Numbered from the stretch's first letter, positions 19,041-27,600 are shown. The stretch is 64,000 bases of DNA from an uncultured Clostridia bacterium (GCA_934155265.1 CAKPGU010000001.1:93252-157251), one strand, 5' to 3'. Numbers and translations: made by a program. The notes: a model not told the origin generated them from the sequence alone.

Positions 19041-20197
19041 ATTTTTCTCCTTGCTATTAAATTCAATATTCCAAATAAAATTATCATAACTCCAATTATT
19101 ATATACATAAAACTAATACTTATAAATTTTAATAAAATGGTCATTAAAAAACTAAATATAATGCCAAATAAATTTAAAACAAATTGATTAATTGATTCAA
19201 CTGTAACTCTTGACTTTGATGAAATATTGTTATGTAGTTCGGACATCATAATGTTTTCAAAACTTTCTGAAAAAATATAAATTAACAATATAAATACTAT
19301 CCCTATGTAGTTATTTAATAATCCAACTAATAATATACAAATTCCCGATATAATAGGATTTATATTTAATACAAATTGATATTTTTCTTTATTAACTTTA
19401 CTACCAATATAACTTCCTATAATGCAAAATAATAATATAAGAGAAGTATAAATTCCAATTATAAATACCGATATACCAATATTAGCAGAATATTCTGGAT
19501 GGCTTTCTTCCATTAACTTTATGCCCGAAAATAAAACTGCATTTGTTAGCATTAATTTTAATAAATATTTATTATTTACTACTTCTTTAATTCCATTCTT
19601 TAAAACCGAAACATTATTTTCAATATTTATATTTTTTATGGTTTCATTTGTTTTTATCATAAGCAAGATTAAAAAATCAACAACAAAAGGAATTATGGTA
19701 ATATAATATGTATATACTAAACCAAATTTTTGACCGATATATCCTCCAATTATCATTGCGATCATATATGAAACATTATAAAAAAATGAATTATAAAATA
19801 ACAATTTCTTAAACTTATGTTTATCACTAAGACTTTCATACAATATTGAATTTACAATTCCTGAATTTAGCGAATTATTCATTGCATTTATTACTATTGC
19901 TATTAAGAATGAATAATACCTATATGAATTGATAAAAACAATAGTTGATGTAATAAATAATATATTACTAATTAGTAACAACATCTTTTTATTATATTTG
20001 TCTGCAATAATTCCAAATGGAATTTCTAGTAATAATCTAATACCAAATGCTATTCCTACAAAACTAATATATTGACTTGATGTCAATCCTCTTTCTATGT
20101 AAAATAATGTATCACAAATATAATACAAAATGAAAGTGGATAAAAATGTATGTATGTAAATTAAAATTATATTTCGTTGTTTTTTTATAAAGTTCAT
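19037..20197 (-). CDS. MFS transporter
   Basis: 386 residues, twelve hydrophobic helices. The cytoplasmic loop between helices 2 and 3 reads EIPFGIIADKYNKKMLLL, a good match to the MFS motif A (G-x-x-x-D-x-x-x-R/K-K). A longer cytosolic loop lies mid-protein (NETIKNINIENNVSVLKNGI). Probably a small-molecule exporter; substrate unknown. The TTTATTATTTC upstream and GGGAG before ATG support the start. Paired with the histidine phosphatase. Confidence 0.85.
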   Translation of the reverse strand: MNFIKKQRNIILIYIHTFLSTFILYYICDTLFYIERGLTSSQYISFVGIAFGIRLLLEIPFGIIADKYNKKMLLLISNILFITSTIVFINSYRYYSFLIAIVINAMNNSLNSGIVNSILYESLSDKHKFKKLLFYNSFFYNVSYMIAMIIGGYIGQKFGLVYTYYITIIPFVVDFLILLMIKTNETIKNINIENNVSVLKNGIKEVVNNKYLLKLMLTNAVLFSGIKLMEESHPEYSANIGISVFIIGIYTSLILLFCIIGSYIGSKVNKEKYQFVLNINPIISGICILLVGLLNNYIGIVFILLIYIFSESFENIMMSELHNNISSKSRVTVESINQFVLNLFGIIFSFLMTILLKFISISFMYIIIGVMIILFGILNLIARRKI

Positions 20198-20330
20198 TTT
20201 TTCTCCCTTTATTATTTCTAATTCTATCGTTCATATTTCTTTATCGCTTTGAAAAATATTAAATTTTTGCTATTTTTACAATTATTTTTAATTCTACCAT
20301 AAAGCCAGTCAAAAAGAAAGTATTAAAAAT

Positions 20331-20382
20331 AAATAAAGCAAAAAGTTGAGACTTTAAATTATCTCAACTCTTTGCTTTATTT
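20331..20382. terminator. Long hairpin terminator
   Basis: AAATAAAGCA-AAAAGTTGAGA pairs with TCTCAACT-CTTTGCTTTATTT around a ten-base loop. It overlaps the stop codon of the small gene at 20381 and would terminate it. Confidence 0.75.
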
Positions 20383-20575
20383 ACTTCTGTTCAGGTCTTG
20401 CGTCCAAATTTTCGTACTCAGGCCAATTCTCAGAAACTGGTCTTTCAGGATGAGTTTCTCTAGCTCTCTCCCAAAGTCCTTTAATTCTTTCTGTCGGATT
20501 TTCATTTTTGCTGACTTTTACATTGATACTTCCAACGTTGCACTTCTCATTCCGATTAAATTTTACTTTCGCCAT
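20381..20575 (-). CDS. 64-residue ORFan, atypical composition, one zero-frame CGG
   Basis: Small soluble basic/acidic protein (MAKVKFNRNEKCNVGSINVK) with no family I recognise and a Pro/Glu-rich C-terminus (ERPVSENWPEYENLDARPEQ). It has its own sigma-A promoter, a strong AAGGAGG eight bases before ATG and its own terminator, so expression is plausible. Codons such as GCG, AAG, CTT, GAC and CAG are much commoner here than in neighbours. Codon 8 is CGG; a +1 move there would end after about eleven more codons, so this ORF reads CGG normally if it is a protein at all. Likely acquired. Confidence 0.6.
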   Translation of the reverse strand: MAKVKFNRNEKCNVGSINVKVSKNENPTERIKGLWERARETHPERPVSENWPEYENLDARPEQK

Positions 20576-20583
20576 GTTGTAAT

Positions 20584-20650
20584 CCTCCTTAAGTATAATT
20601 AATTTGCATCTTGACTTGGTTCATTGGTTACATACCTGCGTCCTCCTTAA
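20584..20650 (-). promoter_or_regulatory. Leader with a start-stop mini-ORF and an 11-codon ORF
   Basis: On the minus strand a GGAGG (20646-20642) is ideally spaced from ATG TAA (20633-20628), a start codon directly followed by a stop. Nine bases on from that ATG, ATG 20624 opens an 11-codon ORF (MNQVKMQINYT) whose TAA abuts the GGAGG of the 64-residue gene. Upstream, AACTCC could pair with the first GGAGG. The layout suggests translational coupling or attenuation (inference). Confidence 0.45.
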
Positions 20651-20706
20651 AATTTTTTGGAGTTTTGAAACCATTATTTTTTGGTTTCTAAAAATTATTT
20701 TTTATT

Positions 20707-20735
20707 ATTATAGCACAATTTTACATAATATTCAA
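20707..20735 (-). promoter_or_regulatory. Sigma-A promoter
   Basis: TTGAAT, 17-base spacer, TATAAT on the minus strand, about 130 bases upstream of the 64-residue gene; it drives the leader and that gene. Confidence 0.7.
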
Positions 20736-20738
20736 CAT

Positions 20739-21347
20739 TCATAAATTATCTTTTATTTCTGGGAATAAGTCATATAAATTATATCCTAACACTTCATCAA
20801 AATATTTCTTTAATTTATAAGTTTCTTTAATATGATATTGTGTATTTGAATATGCTCCTCTTCTAATCATAATATCTATCAATCTTTTATCAATTGTAAA
20901 TACTCCTCCACCTTGAGGACACATTAAATCACATAAATTTATTAATTTTTCCTCTATTGTATATTCATGTTTTTTTACAAATTCAGCTATGAAAGGTTTA
21001 TCTTTTGGATTTGGAACTCCTCCAGCAGTACAAATAATATCATTATTCAAATATGAATGTGTTATACATATATCGCAATATTCTTCGTCATACCCTTTAT
21101 CTTTTAAATAATTATAACCTGTCATCTCATGTCCATGAGGCTCTCCGTTGTATTTACCAATATCATGTAAATATCCTAGAGTTATTGTTTTATCTATATT
21201 TACATTATAACCTTTTTCATTTAATGCTTTTGCTATCTTTCCTGCACTATTACCAACACTTATACAATGCTCTATCCATCTATCACTTTCAGTCTTTCCT
21301 CTAAAATTTTCTAATATATTTTTTGCTTCATTACTTGTTAGTTTCAT
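20739..21347 (-). CDS. HD-domain phosphohydrolase-like protein
   Basis: 202 residues. The HD metal-binding pattern is visible as H in WIEHCISVGNSAGKIAKALN, HD in TLGYLHDIGKYNGEPHGHEM, H in DICITHSYLNND, and D in LINLCDLMCPQ. The acidic/His cluster at the active site is typical for nucleotide or phosphate-ester hydrolysis. Substrate unknown. The neighbours downstream (HAD-nucleoside hydrolase fusion, MBL hydrolase) suggest nucleotide or nucleoside chemistry. GGAGC lies just before the ATG. Confidence 0.82.
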   Translation of the reverse strand: MKLTSNEAKNILENFRGKTESDRWIEHCISVGNSAGKIAKALNEKGYNVNIDKTITLGYLHDIGKYNGEPHGHEMTGYNYLKDKGYDEEYCDICITHSYLNNDIICTAGGVPNPKDKPFIAEFVKKHEYTIEEKLINLCDLMCPQGGGVFTIDKRLIDIMIRRGAYSNTQYHIKETYKLKKYFDEVLGYNLYDLFPEIKDNL

Positions 21348-21386
21348 ATTTTATGCTCCTTTATTCATGAATTTTTTGTATATATA

Positions 21387-22829
21387 TTAATTTCTTCCTA
21401 ATTTTTCAAATAAATCTTTGTATATTTTATCAACATTCAAATAATTCACTACTCTTATTTTATGATTACTTTCTGCTAATTCATATGATGTATCATCCTT
21501 AATATTAGGGCAACTAATTTCTTCAGTTTCAAACCAATTCTTATTTATCATATAAGCTATAACACTTATGTCCCAAATCACTCTTCTTTCTTTGATTCCA
21601 TGTATACCATCATTATAAAACCTTTGGCATAGATAATCACATAATTCACATTTTCCTTTTAGAAAATGTTCCAGTTCATATATCGAAGTTCTTAAATTCG
21701 ATGCAACATTTTTACAAGGTATTATTGTTAAATTTACTTTGGATTCCAAGACAGTCCTTACAGCTTGTATATCTTGCTTAAAATTAAATTCTTTGTTATC
21801 TTTACTTAGCAAACTGTTGCCACCTAGCCATATTACTTCTATTTTATCTACTATATTAGGTGCTTTCTTTAGTCCAATAGCTACATTTGTAATTGCTCCA
21901 ATAGCTAATATATAAGTTTTTGTATTTTTGCTTGCAATTTCTATAATTTTATTTACCGCATCATTATTTCCACTATATCCATCTTCAATATAACCCGTTG
22001 AACCTTTGAAAACTTTGTTTTTTGAATTAAAGTTTAACCAATTACAAATTTTAATTATTTCATTATAGCTTTTATCTAATCCTTCTTGTATTGATATACC
22101 ATTGTCATGGTGATATGGTGCAACAGTAATTGCTTCTATATTAAATCTATCTTGTGATTTTAAAAGATATGCAAGTGCAAATTGGTCATCACATTCATTA
22201 TATGTATCTGTATCTAGAATCACATTTATTTTTTGTTCTTCTTGTTTTGGATACTTACTAGAAATTTTATAATATATTTCTTTCCATGTTGAAACTCTAT
22301 TTAATGGTAAATCATTTTGATTAAATCTAGTATTCATAGTATATGTTTCTATTCCATCATTAATTAAGTTAATACATGTTTCGATACTATCTTCAATCAT
22401 TATATCTATATTGTTTTTTAGGCATATCTCTGCTTTTTCATGTTTGTTATACGCATTTGTTAATATTAGTTTATCATATATAATATCGTATTTTTCTAGC
22501 CATTCTTCAGTTAATTTATATGGATTTCTATATTCTCCATTCTCTCTTCCCGATATTATATATATTTCATTTCCATCTTGTTTCAATTTTTTTATATAAT
22601 ATTCAGCATCTTTAATTGGCTTAAAATCATTCGCCCATTTTTCTATATTACTATAGTAAAAATCTTTTTCCTCTTCCTCTGACCAGTCAAACATTCCTCG
22701 TCTAAATACTTTCGCTTTATCATTTATAATTCCTGTATTCCTTACTTGTTTATCATGCTGTAAATATGCTTCCACTATTGTATCATTAAAATTCGAAATC
22801 ACATTATCTATGTCTATACCTATTTTCAT
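21387..22829 (-). CDS. HAD-type 5'(3')-deoxyribonucleotidase fused to a nucleoside hydrolase
   Basis: 480 residues, two enzymes in one chain. Residues 1-190 are a HAD phosphatase of the deoxyribonucleotidase group (IGIDIDNVISNFNDT nucleophile motif, IYIISGRENGEYRNP, IMIEDSIETCINL). Residues ~205-480 are an inosine-uridine preferring nucleoside hydrolase (VILDTDTYNECDDQFALAYL calcium-binding motif, ILAIGAITNVAIGLKKAP, WLGGN, RVIWDISVIAYM). Together they could take a nucleoside monophosphate through nucleoside to base plus ribose: a compact salvage or sanitising device (inference). I chose ATG 22829, where the HAD fold begins, after GGAG; an in-frame extension to 22877 overlaps the upstream gene. 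Confidence 0.85.
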   Translation of the reverse strand: MKIGIDIDNVISNFNDTIVEAYLQHDKQVRNTGIINDKAKVFRRGMFDWSEEEEKDFYYSNIEKWANDFKPIKDAEYYIKKLKQDGNEIYIISGRENGEYRNPYKLTEEWLEKYDIIYDKLILTNAYNKHEKAEICLKNNIDIMIEDSIETCINLINDGIETYTMNTRFNQNDLPLNRVSTWKEIYYKISSKYPKQEEQKINVILDTDTYNECDDQFALAYLLKSQDRFNIEAITVAPYHHDNGISIQEGLDKSYNEIIKICNWLNFNSKNKVFKGSTGYIEDGYSGNNDAVNKIIEIASKNTKTYILAIGAITNVAIGLKKAPNIVDKIEVIWLGGNSLLSKDNKEFNFKQDIQAVRTVLESKVNLTIIPCKNVASNLRTSIYELEHFLKGKCELCDYLCQRFYNDGIHGIKERRVIWDISVIAYMINKNWFETEEISCPNIKDDTSYELAESNHKIRVVNYLNVDKIYKDLFEKLGRN

Positions 22830-22857
22830 ATATCTTACTCCTGTTATATTGATTATT

Positions 22858-23574
22858 TTATAAATTAATTTCTTCAAAATCTTCTAGAACTTTAATTCCC
22901 TCTATGCTACTATTTTCTTTTATATATTGTCTTGTTTCATCTCTTAAATGTGTACATATAATTAATTTACCATATTTAGTATTTAGATATTGTAAATTAT
23001 CAACTCCCATATGGCATTTGTCTCCATTTATCAATGAAGAATCTGCTATTATTATTTTGGGTTGTTTTACTATTTGTTCCACTCCATCACAAATTCCTGT
23101 ATCTCCTGTTAATCCAAGTTGGTTATTTATTACATATCCTAAAGCTGGTTTTTCTTCTCCATGCGATACTATATATGATTTTATTTCATATCCATTTACA
23201 TTTATCTCATCTTCTAATACTTCAATGAATTTTAGATTAAAATACTTACTAATTTCTTCTTCATTTTCAAAATTATATGCATTAAATAACTCTATGATTT
23301 TTCTTTTTATTCCTTTTGGTCCTATTATTGTTATTTCTCTACTGTCTTTTATTCCATTAAATATGTGTTTTAAAAAAAATGGAACATCTGCTGTATGATC
23401 TCCATGTTTATGTGTAATAAGAATCGTTTTTATATTTTTACAATCAATTCCATTTTTTAATAATTGCTTTAATGTTCCATTTGGCATATCTACTATTAAC
23501 TTGTTGTCTACTAAAGTACATGCTCCATTATATTTTGTATATATTGCACCTGTTCCTACTAATTTTACATTCAT
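22858..23574 (-). CDS. Metallo-beta-lactamase-fold hydrolase, RNase Z-like
   Basis: 238 residues. The zinc motif ILITHKHGDHTADVP (HxHxDH) is at ~residue 54; SYIVSHGEEKPALGYV, GLTGDTGICD (Asp ligand) and LIICTHLRD (last His) follow, an order like that of RNase Z/ElaC-type members, though the length and lack of a long flexible arm argue for a small-molecule or generic phosphodiesterase. It precedes the HAD-nucleoside hydrolase with 28 bases between, so probably co-transcribed. Confidence 0.82.
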   Translation of the reverse strand: MNVKLVGTGAIYTKYNGACTLVDNKLIVDMPNGTLKQLLKNGIDCKNIKTILITHKHGDHTADVPFFLKHIFNGIKDSREITIIGPKGIKRKIIELFNAYNFENEEEISKYFNLKFIEVLEDEINVNGYEIKSYIVSHGEEKPALGYVINNQLGLTGDTGICDGVEQIVKQPKIIIADSSLINGDKCHMGVDNLQYLNTKYGKLIICTHLRDETRQYIKENSSIEGIKVLEDFEEINL

Positions 23575-23594
23575 TTCTATTCTCCTTTTTTATT

Positions 23595-24722
23595 CTACAT
23601 TTTAATTTCAGATTTCTTGCTGTTTTTTGAAAATCCTAATACTTTCAAACCTTTTTGAACATAGTCATTTCTCATAAAATAATTCCATATAGTCCCATTC
23701 AAATAATTTTCTATCATTATTACTTCAATCCCCTTATCAATGCCAATGTATTCCTTTGCAAACCACAGTTTTACATCTTCTAAATTATATCCATCTTTAA
23801 ACCCATATTTTTCCAATAAATTAGGGTAATTGTTGTAATAATATTCCATTGCACTTATACTTTCTCTTGGAGTAAACACTATCGAACCAATTGCACCACA
23901 TGGAGTTACTGTTCCATCATTTTCTATATTCAAATCCACACCACATGGTTTAGCACCACAACTTATATATCCTTTTGGAGATAAACATGCCGTTAGTCCC
24001 CACGAGTTTTCATTATATGTCTTAAATTTGTCTTTATTATCTATGCAATATTGTCTATTAGCTTTTGTTGCTTTAATTGAATTTTTAAACCAATCAACAT
24101 TATTCTCATCTTTTAAATCTTTTAAATTTATCCATGCATGTGAAAATTGATATGTAAATAAAGTACCACAATATGTGTATATTATATCCTTTATATTTTT
24201 ATAATCTTCTTTATTTCTCTTAAAATCATAATACATTGATTTATCTATCGAAAATGTTGGAGATCCAGCTCCTAAAACATATAACATTAATTGTTCAGCA
24301 TACATGTCCCAATGTCCCCAAAGGCCTTTTTCTGGTGTATATCCCATACAAAAATAATTTGTTTCTTTATTTCTATACCATTCCCAATTAACTTTTTTAT
24401 ATAATATGTCTGCTTTCTGTTTTATATTTCCTCTAAAATATTCCCCAGCAGTTATTGCACCACATATAAATATCGCTGTATCTATTATTGATATTTCTCA
24501 ATTCCATTCTCTTTTTCCATTTTGTATATTTACAAAATGATAATAAAAACCATTTTTACCTTCTACATAATTTATAAATGTATCAAATGTTTTTTCTATT
24601 CTTTCATATGCTTTTCTATAATCAATCCATTTATGCTCTACTCCAATTATTAATGCTCCTAAACCGTATCCTACTGAAGCAATACTCGCTACAATTTTAA
24701 ATTTATTAATTATTCTCTCTAT
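23595..24722 (-). pseudogene. Glycoamylase-like gene, truncated at the 5' end and with an in-frame TGA
   Basis: The frame translates as a (alpha/alpha)6-barrel 'glycoamylase-like' protein: ASIASVGYGLGALIIGVEHK, YRKAYERIEKTFDTFINYVE, then EISIIDTAIFICGAITAGEY, VNWEWYRNK, GYTPEKGLWGHWDMYAEQLM and further. A TGA (24500-24498) interrupts it just before EISIIDTA, where the family normally has Ser or Cys, so TCA to TGA is a simple explanation. The first ~70 residues of the fold are missing: the open frame begins inside the SemiSWEET gene right after TAA and has no start codon. The last 250 codons remain open from an internal ATG (24347). Probably a decaying carbohydrate-hydrolase gene. Confidence 0.75.
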
Positions 24723-24969
24723 ATTTTATAGCCAGCATCAGAATTAATAAACAAAAAAATAATTCTAATGATGTTTCAAATATCAGCATAAAATCTTTGC
24801 TACATATTACTGCATACAAAGTATATGCTAAACTATTTATTACCCATAATACCCATGAATTAATGCTTAAATCTTCTGATTTTTTTGTTTTTATTAATCT
24901 TATTGTTTGTGGCAAATATGAAATCATTGTACATATCGATACTATTCCTAGCAATATACTTCCAAACAC
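24706..24969 (-). CDS. SemiSWEET/PQ-loop transporter subunit
   Basis: 87 residues, three hydrophobic helices (a single triple-helix bundle). The PQ motif occurs in ICTMISYLPQTIRLIKTKKS and WVLWVINSLAYTLYAVICSK provides the Trp/Asn positions of the sugar-binding pocket. SemiSWEETs form homodimers and move mono- or disaccharides. Its 3' end overlaps the remnant of the glycoamylase-like gene by about 17 bases, a junction that may mark the deletion that truncated that gene. Confidence 0.85.
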   Translation of the reverse strand: MFGSILLGIVSICTMISYLPQTIRLIKTKKSEDLSINSWVLWVINSLAYTLYAVICSKDFMLIFETSLELFFCLLILMLAIKYRENN

Positions 24970-25074
24970 CTCAAATCCCCCTATAATATCCTACATTCTT
25001 CTTTCATTTATTTTACATATTGGAATTATAACATAAAAATATATTTTTGTAATCTATTAATCAGCAAAAAAGAA

Positions 25075-25115
25075 AAAAAGCTCCCTAATAGTGCAACTAA
25101 ACACTACTAGGAAAC
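25075..25115 (-). terminator. Rho-independent terminator
   Basis: Stem TCCTAGTAGTG/CACTATTAGGGA with an eight-base loop followed by T-rich sequence on the minus strand. It begins at the stop codon of the 157-residue gene. Confidence 0.75.
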
Positions 25116-25580
25116 TTTTTTATAAACTTGAGTCAATCTTTCACATATTTCATCTGATTCCTTCATTAAATTACTTTTTTCAATAAGCTCTTGTGAAAAT
25201 ATTTTACTATCAAATGTATTATTCTCCATACATTTTATTAATATCTCATTTATCTTATCCTGACTTTCTTTTATATTATTCTTATCATAGTATTCTTTTA
25301 ATTCCTTCTTAGCTAAATCATAACATTCATCACTTAAATAGTCAAACATTTTTAAATGATTCATTAATGTATCCGAGTCATTAGAAAGTATATATTCTAG
25401 TTTTTCAATTTCTTTTCCACTTGTAAGCTTTTTATATGGTCTAGAATACTTTTCTAATATTTCATTAAAAAGAGTCTTAACTTTTAATATTTCTTCTTTT
25501 TGGTATTTTTTATAAAAGCATTCATCATATTTCAAAATAAAATTATAATAATCTTTTGCTAACTTTCTTAAACTATTCAT
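25107..25580 (-). CDS. Unknown helical protein
   Basis: 157 residues, highly charged and predicted all-helical (KKYQKEEILKVKTLFNEILE, YDLAKKELKEYYDKNNIKES), no signal peptide or membrane helix. No family recognised. Host-like AT-rich codon use; single gene with its own terminator. The ATG is preceded by GGAAAGATGAAAA. Cytosolic; function unknown. Confidence 0.7.
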   Translation of the reverse strand: MNSLRKLAKDYYNFILKYDECFYKKYQKEEILKVKTLFNEILEKYSRPYKKLTSGKEIEKLEYILSNDSDTLMNHLKMFDYLSDECYDLAKKELKEYYDKNNIKESQDKINEILIKCMENNTFDSKIFSQELIEKSNLMKESDEICERLTQVYKKVS

Positions 25581-25692
25581 TTTTCATCTTTCCTTTACTT
25601 GTCGTTTTTTTTTAATTTTTTCCTTATCTATTGATTTATCTTTTATTATTCATATCACAAAAACACTTATTTATCAACTAATTTTATTTGCC

Positions 25693-25719
25693 AAAAGGCT
25701 GTTAAAAACAGCCTTTTTT
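25693..25719. terminator. Hairpin terminator
   Basis: AAAAGGCTGTT-aaaa-ACAGCCTTTTTT, a strong intrinsic terminator between divergent units at 25.6 and 25.8 kb. No obvious plus-strand gene lies just upstream, so what it terminates is unclear. Confidence 0.7.
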
Positions 25720-25794
25720 GAGTGTAAATAATCATTGCAAATTATTTGTTCTTTTGTTATAATTTGCAATATAAAGCAAAATAGGAGAAAAATT

Positions 25795-27012
25795 ATGAAC
25801 AAAGGAAAATTAGGAAAAAATGCAATATTTTTAATTGCAAGTGATTTAATATATACAATAACAGCATTATTTGCAGAGACATTTTTAGTAGCATATTTAT
25901 TAAAAATAACAAATGACAATATAACACAAGTGTCATTATATTATATGATTATTAACTTTATACATGCAATAGGCTCTATATTCATTGGGAAATTTATAAA
26001 AGATGAAAAATATAGTAAAATAAATATATTATCTCTAGGAATAATAATAAGAGCAATATTCATTTTGTTTATAGTATTACTAGGAAATAAATTATCCAAT
26101 ATGTTTATAATAGTAGCAATTTTTTGTGGTATATCAGAAACATTATATTGGTCAACTCATGAAATGATATTTGTTGGGATAACAAACAATGGAAATAGGA
26201 AAAGTTATATGGCAACGAAGAAAATAGCTAGTACAATAGTACATATAGTTGCACCAATCATATTAGGCTCTACAATAGAGTTATACTCTTTCACTAAAAT
26301 TGCAATATATGTTTTAGCATTGTCAATAATTCAAATATTTTTATCTTTACAGATAAAAATAGATAGTAAGACTAATAATAAAACAACAAAATTTAGTATA
26401 AAAAATTATATAAATACAATAAAATCTAAAAAAGACTTAAAAGTACATAGATACTATAAATCAAATTTATTATATGGAATAGTAGAGGATCCTATGAAAA
26501 CACTAGTAACAATTATTACAATAATGACTTTTAAAACATCTTTAAATTTAGGGATTTTAACAACTATTTTTTCAGTATTTCAAATTGCAGTTATGTATTT
26601 ATATAAAAAATTTTATAATAAAAATAATGCCAAATACATATTATTTGCAGTTTCTAGCTTGATTTTTATAGGTGCTATGGGATTGGTTATTGATATAGGA
26701 AAAATAACTTTAATAATTTATAATTTTGCTTGTACAACAGGATTATGTATTTTTGATGCAATATATAATACTCAAAAAGGCGATTTAATAAAGGAATGCA
26801 ATATTGAAGAATATGATGTGGAACATGTAATGTTTAATTCGATTTTAACATGTTCATCAAGATTTATTGGATTTTCTTTAATATTGTTTGTAGGATTGAT
26901 AGATAATATGATAGTTTTTAAAGGACTATTAGCGATTATAGCAATATTGGTATTGATTTATTCTAGAATAATTGCAAATATAGAAAGAGAAAATAAAGTT
27001 AATGAAGAATAA
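25795..27012 (+). CDS. MFS transporter
   Basis: 405 residues with about twelve hydrophobic helices. The N-terminal half begins KNAIFLIASDLIYTITALFAETFLVAYL and has a GKFIKDEKYSKI loop at the motif A position; a long basic loop (KIDSKTNNKTTKFSIKNYIN) separates the halves. A close structural parallel to other 'MFS, unknown substrate' proteins of Firmicutes. I chose the ATG at 25795, eight bases after AGGAG, because the preceding in-frame residues contain no transporter-like start. Substrate unknown. Confidence 0.82.
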   Translation: MNKGKLGKNAIFLIASDLIYTITALFAETFLVAYLLKITNDNITQVSLYYMIINFIHAIGSIFIGKFIKDEKYSKINILSLGIIIRAIFILFIVLLGNKLSNMFIIVAIFCGISETLYWSTHEMIFVGITNNGNRKSYMATKKIASTIVHIVAPIILGSTIELYSFTKIAIYVLALSIIQIFLSLQIKIDSKTNNKTTKFSIKNYINTIKSKKDLKVHRYYKSNLLYGIVEDPMKTLVTIITIMTFKTSLNLGILTTIFSVFQIAVMYLYKKFYNKNNAKYILFAVSSLIFIGAMGLVIDIGKITLIIYNFACTTGLCIFDAIYNTQKGDLIKECNIEEYDVEHVMFNSILTCSSRFIGFSLILFVGLIDNMIVFKGLLAIIAILVLIYSRIIANIERENKVNEE

Positions 27013-27047
27013 AATAATAAATATGTTACATTTTAGTTTAAAATCGT

Positions 27048-27076
27048 TTGACAAATCTCAATTATCTGTGTATAAT
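27048..27076 (+). promoter_or_regulatory. Consensus sigma-A promoter of an antisense-type RNA
   Basis: TTGACA (27048-27053), 17-base spacer, TATAAT (27071-27076): a perfect consensus promoter with no protein-coding gene downstream on this strand. Confidence 0.85.
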
Positions 27077-27082
27077 AAATAT

Positions 27083-27175
27083 AGGAAATGACAAATCCAC
27101 AAACGTGGTTTTGCCGAATAGATTTGAAAAAACTCACACCTAACTCGCCAAAGTTACAGATGTGAGCTTTTTTTA
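27083..27175 (+). ncRNA. Small RNA, probable antitoxin of a type I toxin-antitoxin pair
   Basis: Predicted ~93-nt transcript from the promoter at 27048-27076 to a hairpin (CTCACA...TGTGAG) followed by TTTTTTT at 27168. It converges on the 35-residue peptide gene and overlaps its 3' end and terminator; the same hairpin is flanked by a T-run on the other strand (27126-27131), making a shared bidirectional terminator. This is the architecture of Fst/par and of clostridial type I toxin-antitoxin modules. The RNA itself contains no good ribosome-binding site plus ORF. Confidence 0.6.
27131..27167. terminator. Bidirectional terminator shared by toxin mRNA and small RNA
   Basis: ACTCACA / TGTGAG(C) stem with a 24-base loop region; T-runs follow on both strands. 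Confidence 0.65.
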
Positions 27176-27280
27176 TTTATGTAGTTGCTTATCAACCCAG
27201 TTCTTATACAGAACTGCTATCAAGGCAACGTTTAATGTTAAAGATATTATAAAAAATAGTATTACTTTAACCATAAACAT
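27173..27280 (-). CDS. 35-residue hydrophobic peptide, type I toxin candidate
   Basis: Sequence MFMVKVILFFIISLTLNVAL followed by IAVLYKNWVDKQLHK: one membrane-spanning helix with a charged C-terminus, the hallmark of type I toxins such as Fst, TxpA and the small clostridial toxins. The strong GGAGAGGTGG immediately precedes ATG 27280, though the spacing is tight and the second ATG (two codons on) may be used. Promoter at 27356-27384, ~75-base leader, shared bidirectional terminator with the opposing small RNA. Not similar to a toxin I can name; the call rests on size, topology and gene arrangement. Confidence 0.6.
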   Translation of the reverse strand: MFMVKVILFFIISLTLNVALIAVLYKNWVDKQLHK

Positions 27281-27355
27281 CACCACCTCTCCTACGATAA
27301 TTCGTATAATTGGTGGCAAAACCACATCTGTTTATTATCATTTCCTATGTTTCAT

Positions 27356-27384
27356 AGTATAGCATAATATTTATAGTAAAGCAA
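27356..27384 (-). promoter_or_regulatory. Sigma-A promoter of the peptide mRNA
   Basis: TTGCTT, 17-base spacer, TATACT on the minus strand. The leader it produces starts with almost the same sequence (ATAGGAAATGA...GTGGTTTTGCC) as the opposing small RNA, i.e. the two 5' ends are an inverted duplication. Confidence 0.7.
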
Positions 27385-27451
27385 CACAAAAGAACAAATT
27401 TTTGCAAAAGTTTTTAAAAAAAATACTTGATTTCTATAAAATAATTTGGTA

Positions 27452-27600
27452 ATCTATATATAAATTGATTGATATTTGTATCAATCGTCACGAAAGCCGA
27501 AAAAGTTGTAGATAACTACATCAACGGCACAAACAAAAAGCCAAAAAATTTTACACAAAGTTTTCATTAGCGATTGATATTAAAATCAATCTATATAAAT
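27452..27600. repeat. ~145-bp structured repeat with inverted ends
   Basis: The left end TAAATTGATTGATATTTGTA-TCAATCG and the right end CGATTGATATTAAAATCAATC are inverted; the left part itself folds as ATTGATA-tttg-TATCAAT. Inside lies AAAGTTGTAGATAACTAC, another small hairpin. A second, inverted copy of the left part is at 63900-63956. Non-coding; may be a miniature element or a structured RNA. Confidence 0.55.

Noticed and set aside
24498..24500. TGA read as a sense codon (Trp, Cys or Sec)
   Set aside because: TGA serves as a normal stop in other genes of the window, no selenocysteine element is visible, and the host gene is already missing its 5' end.
27162..27362. Plus-strand 66-codon ORF
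   Set aside because: Antisense to the 35-residue peptide gene; the small RNA transcript is predicted to end before most of it and it has no ribosome-binding site.
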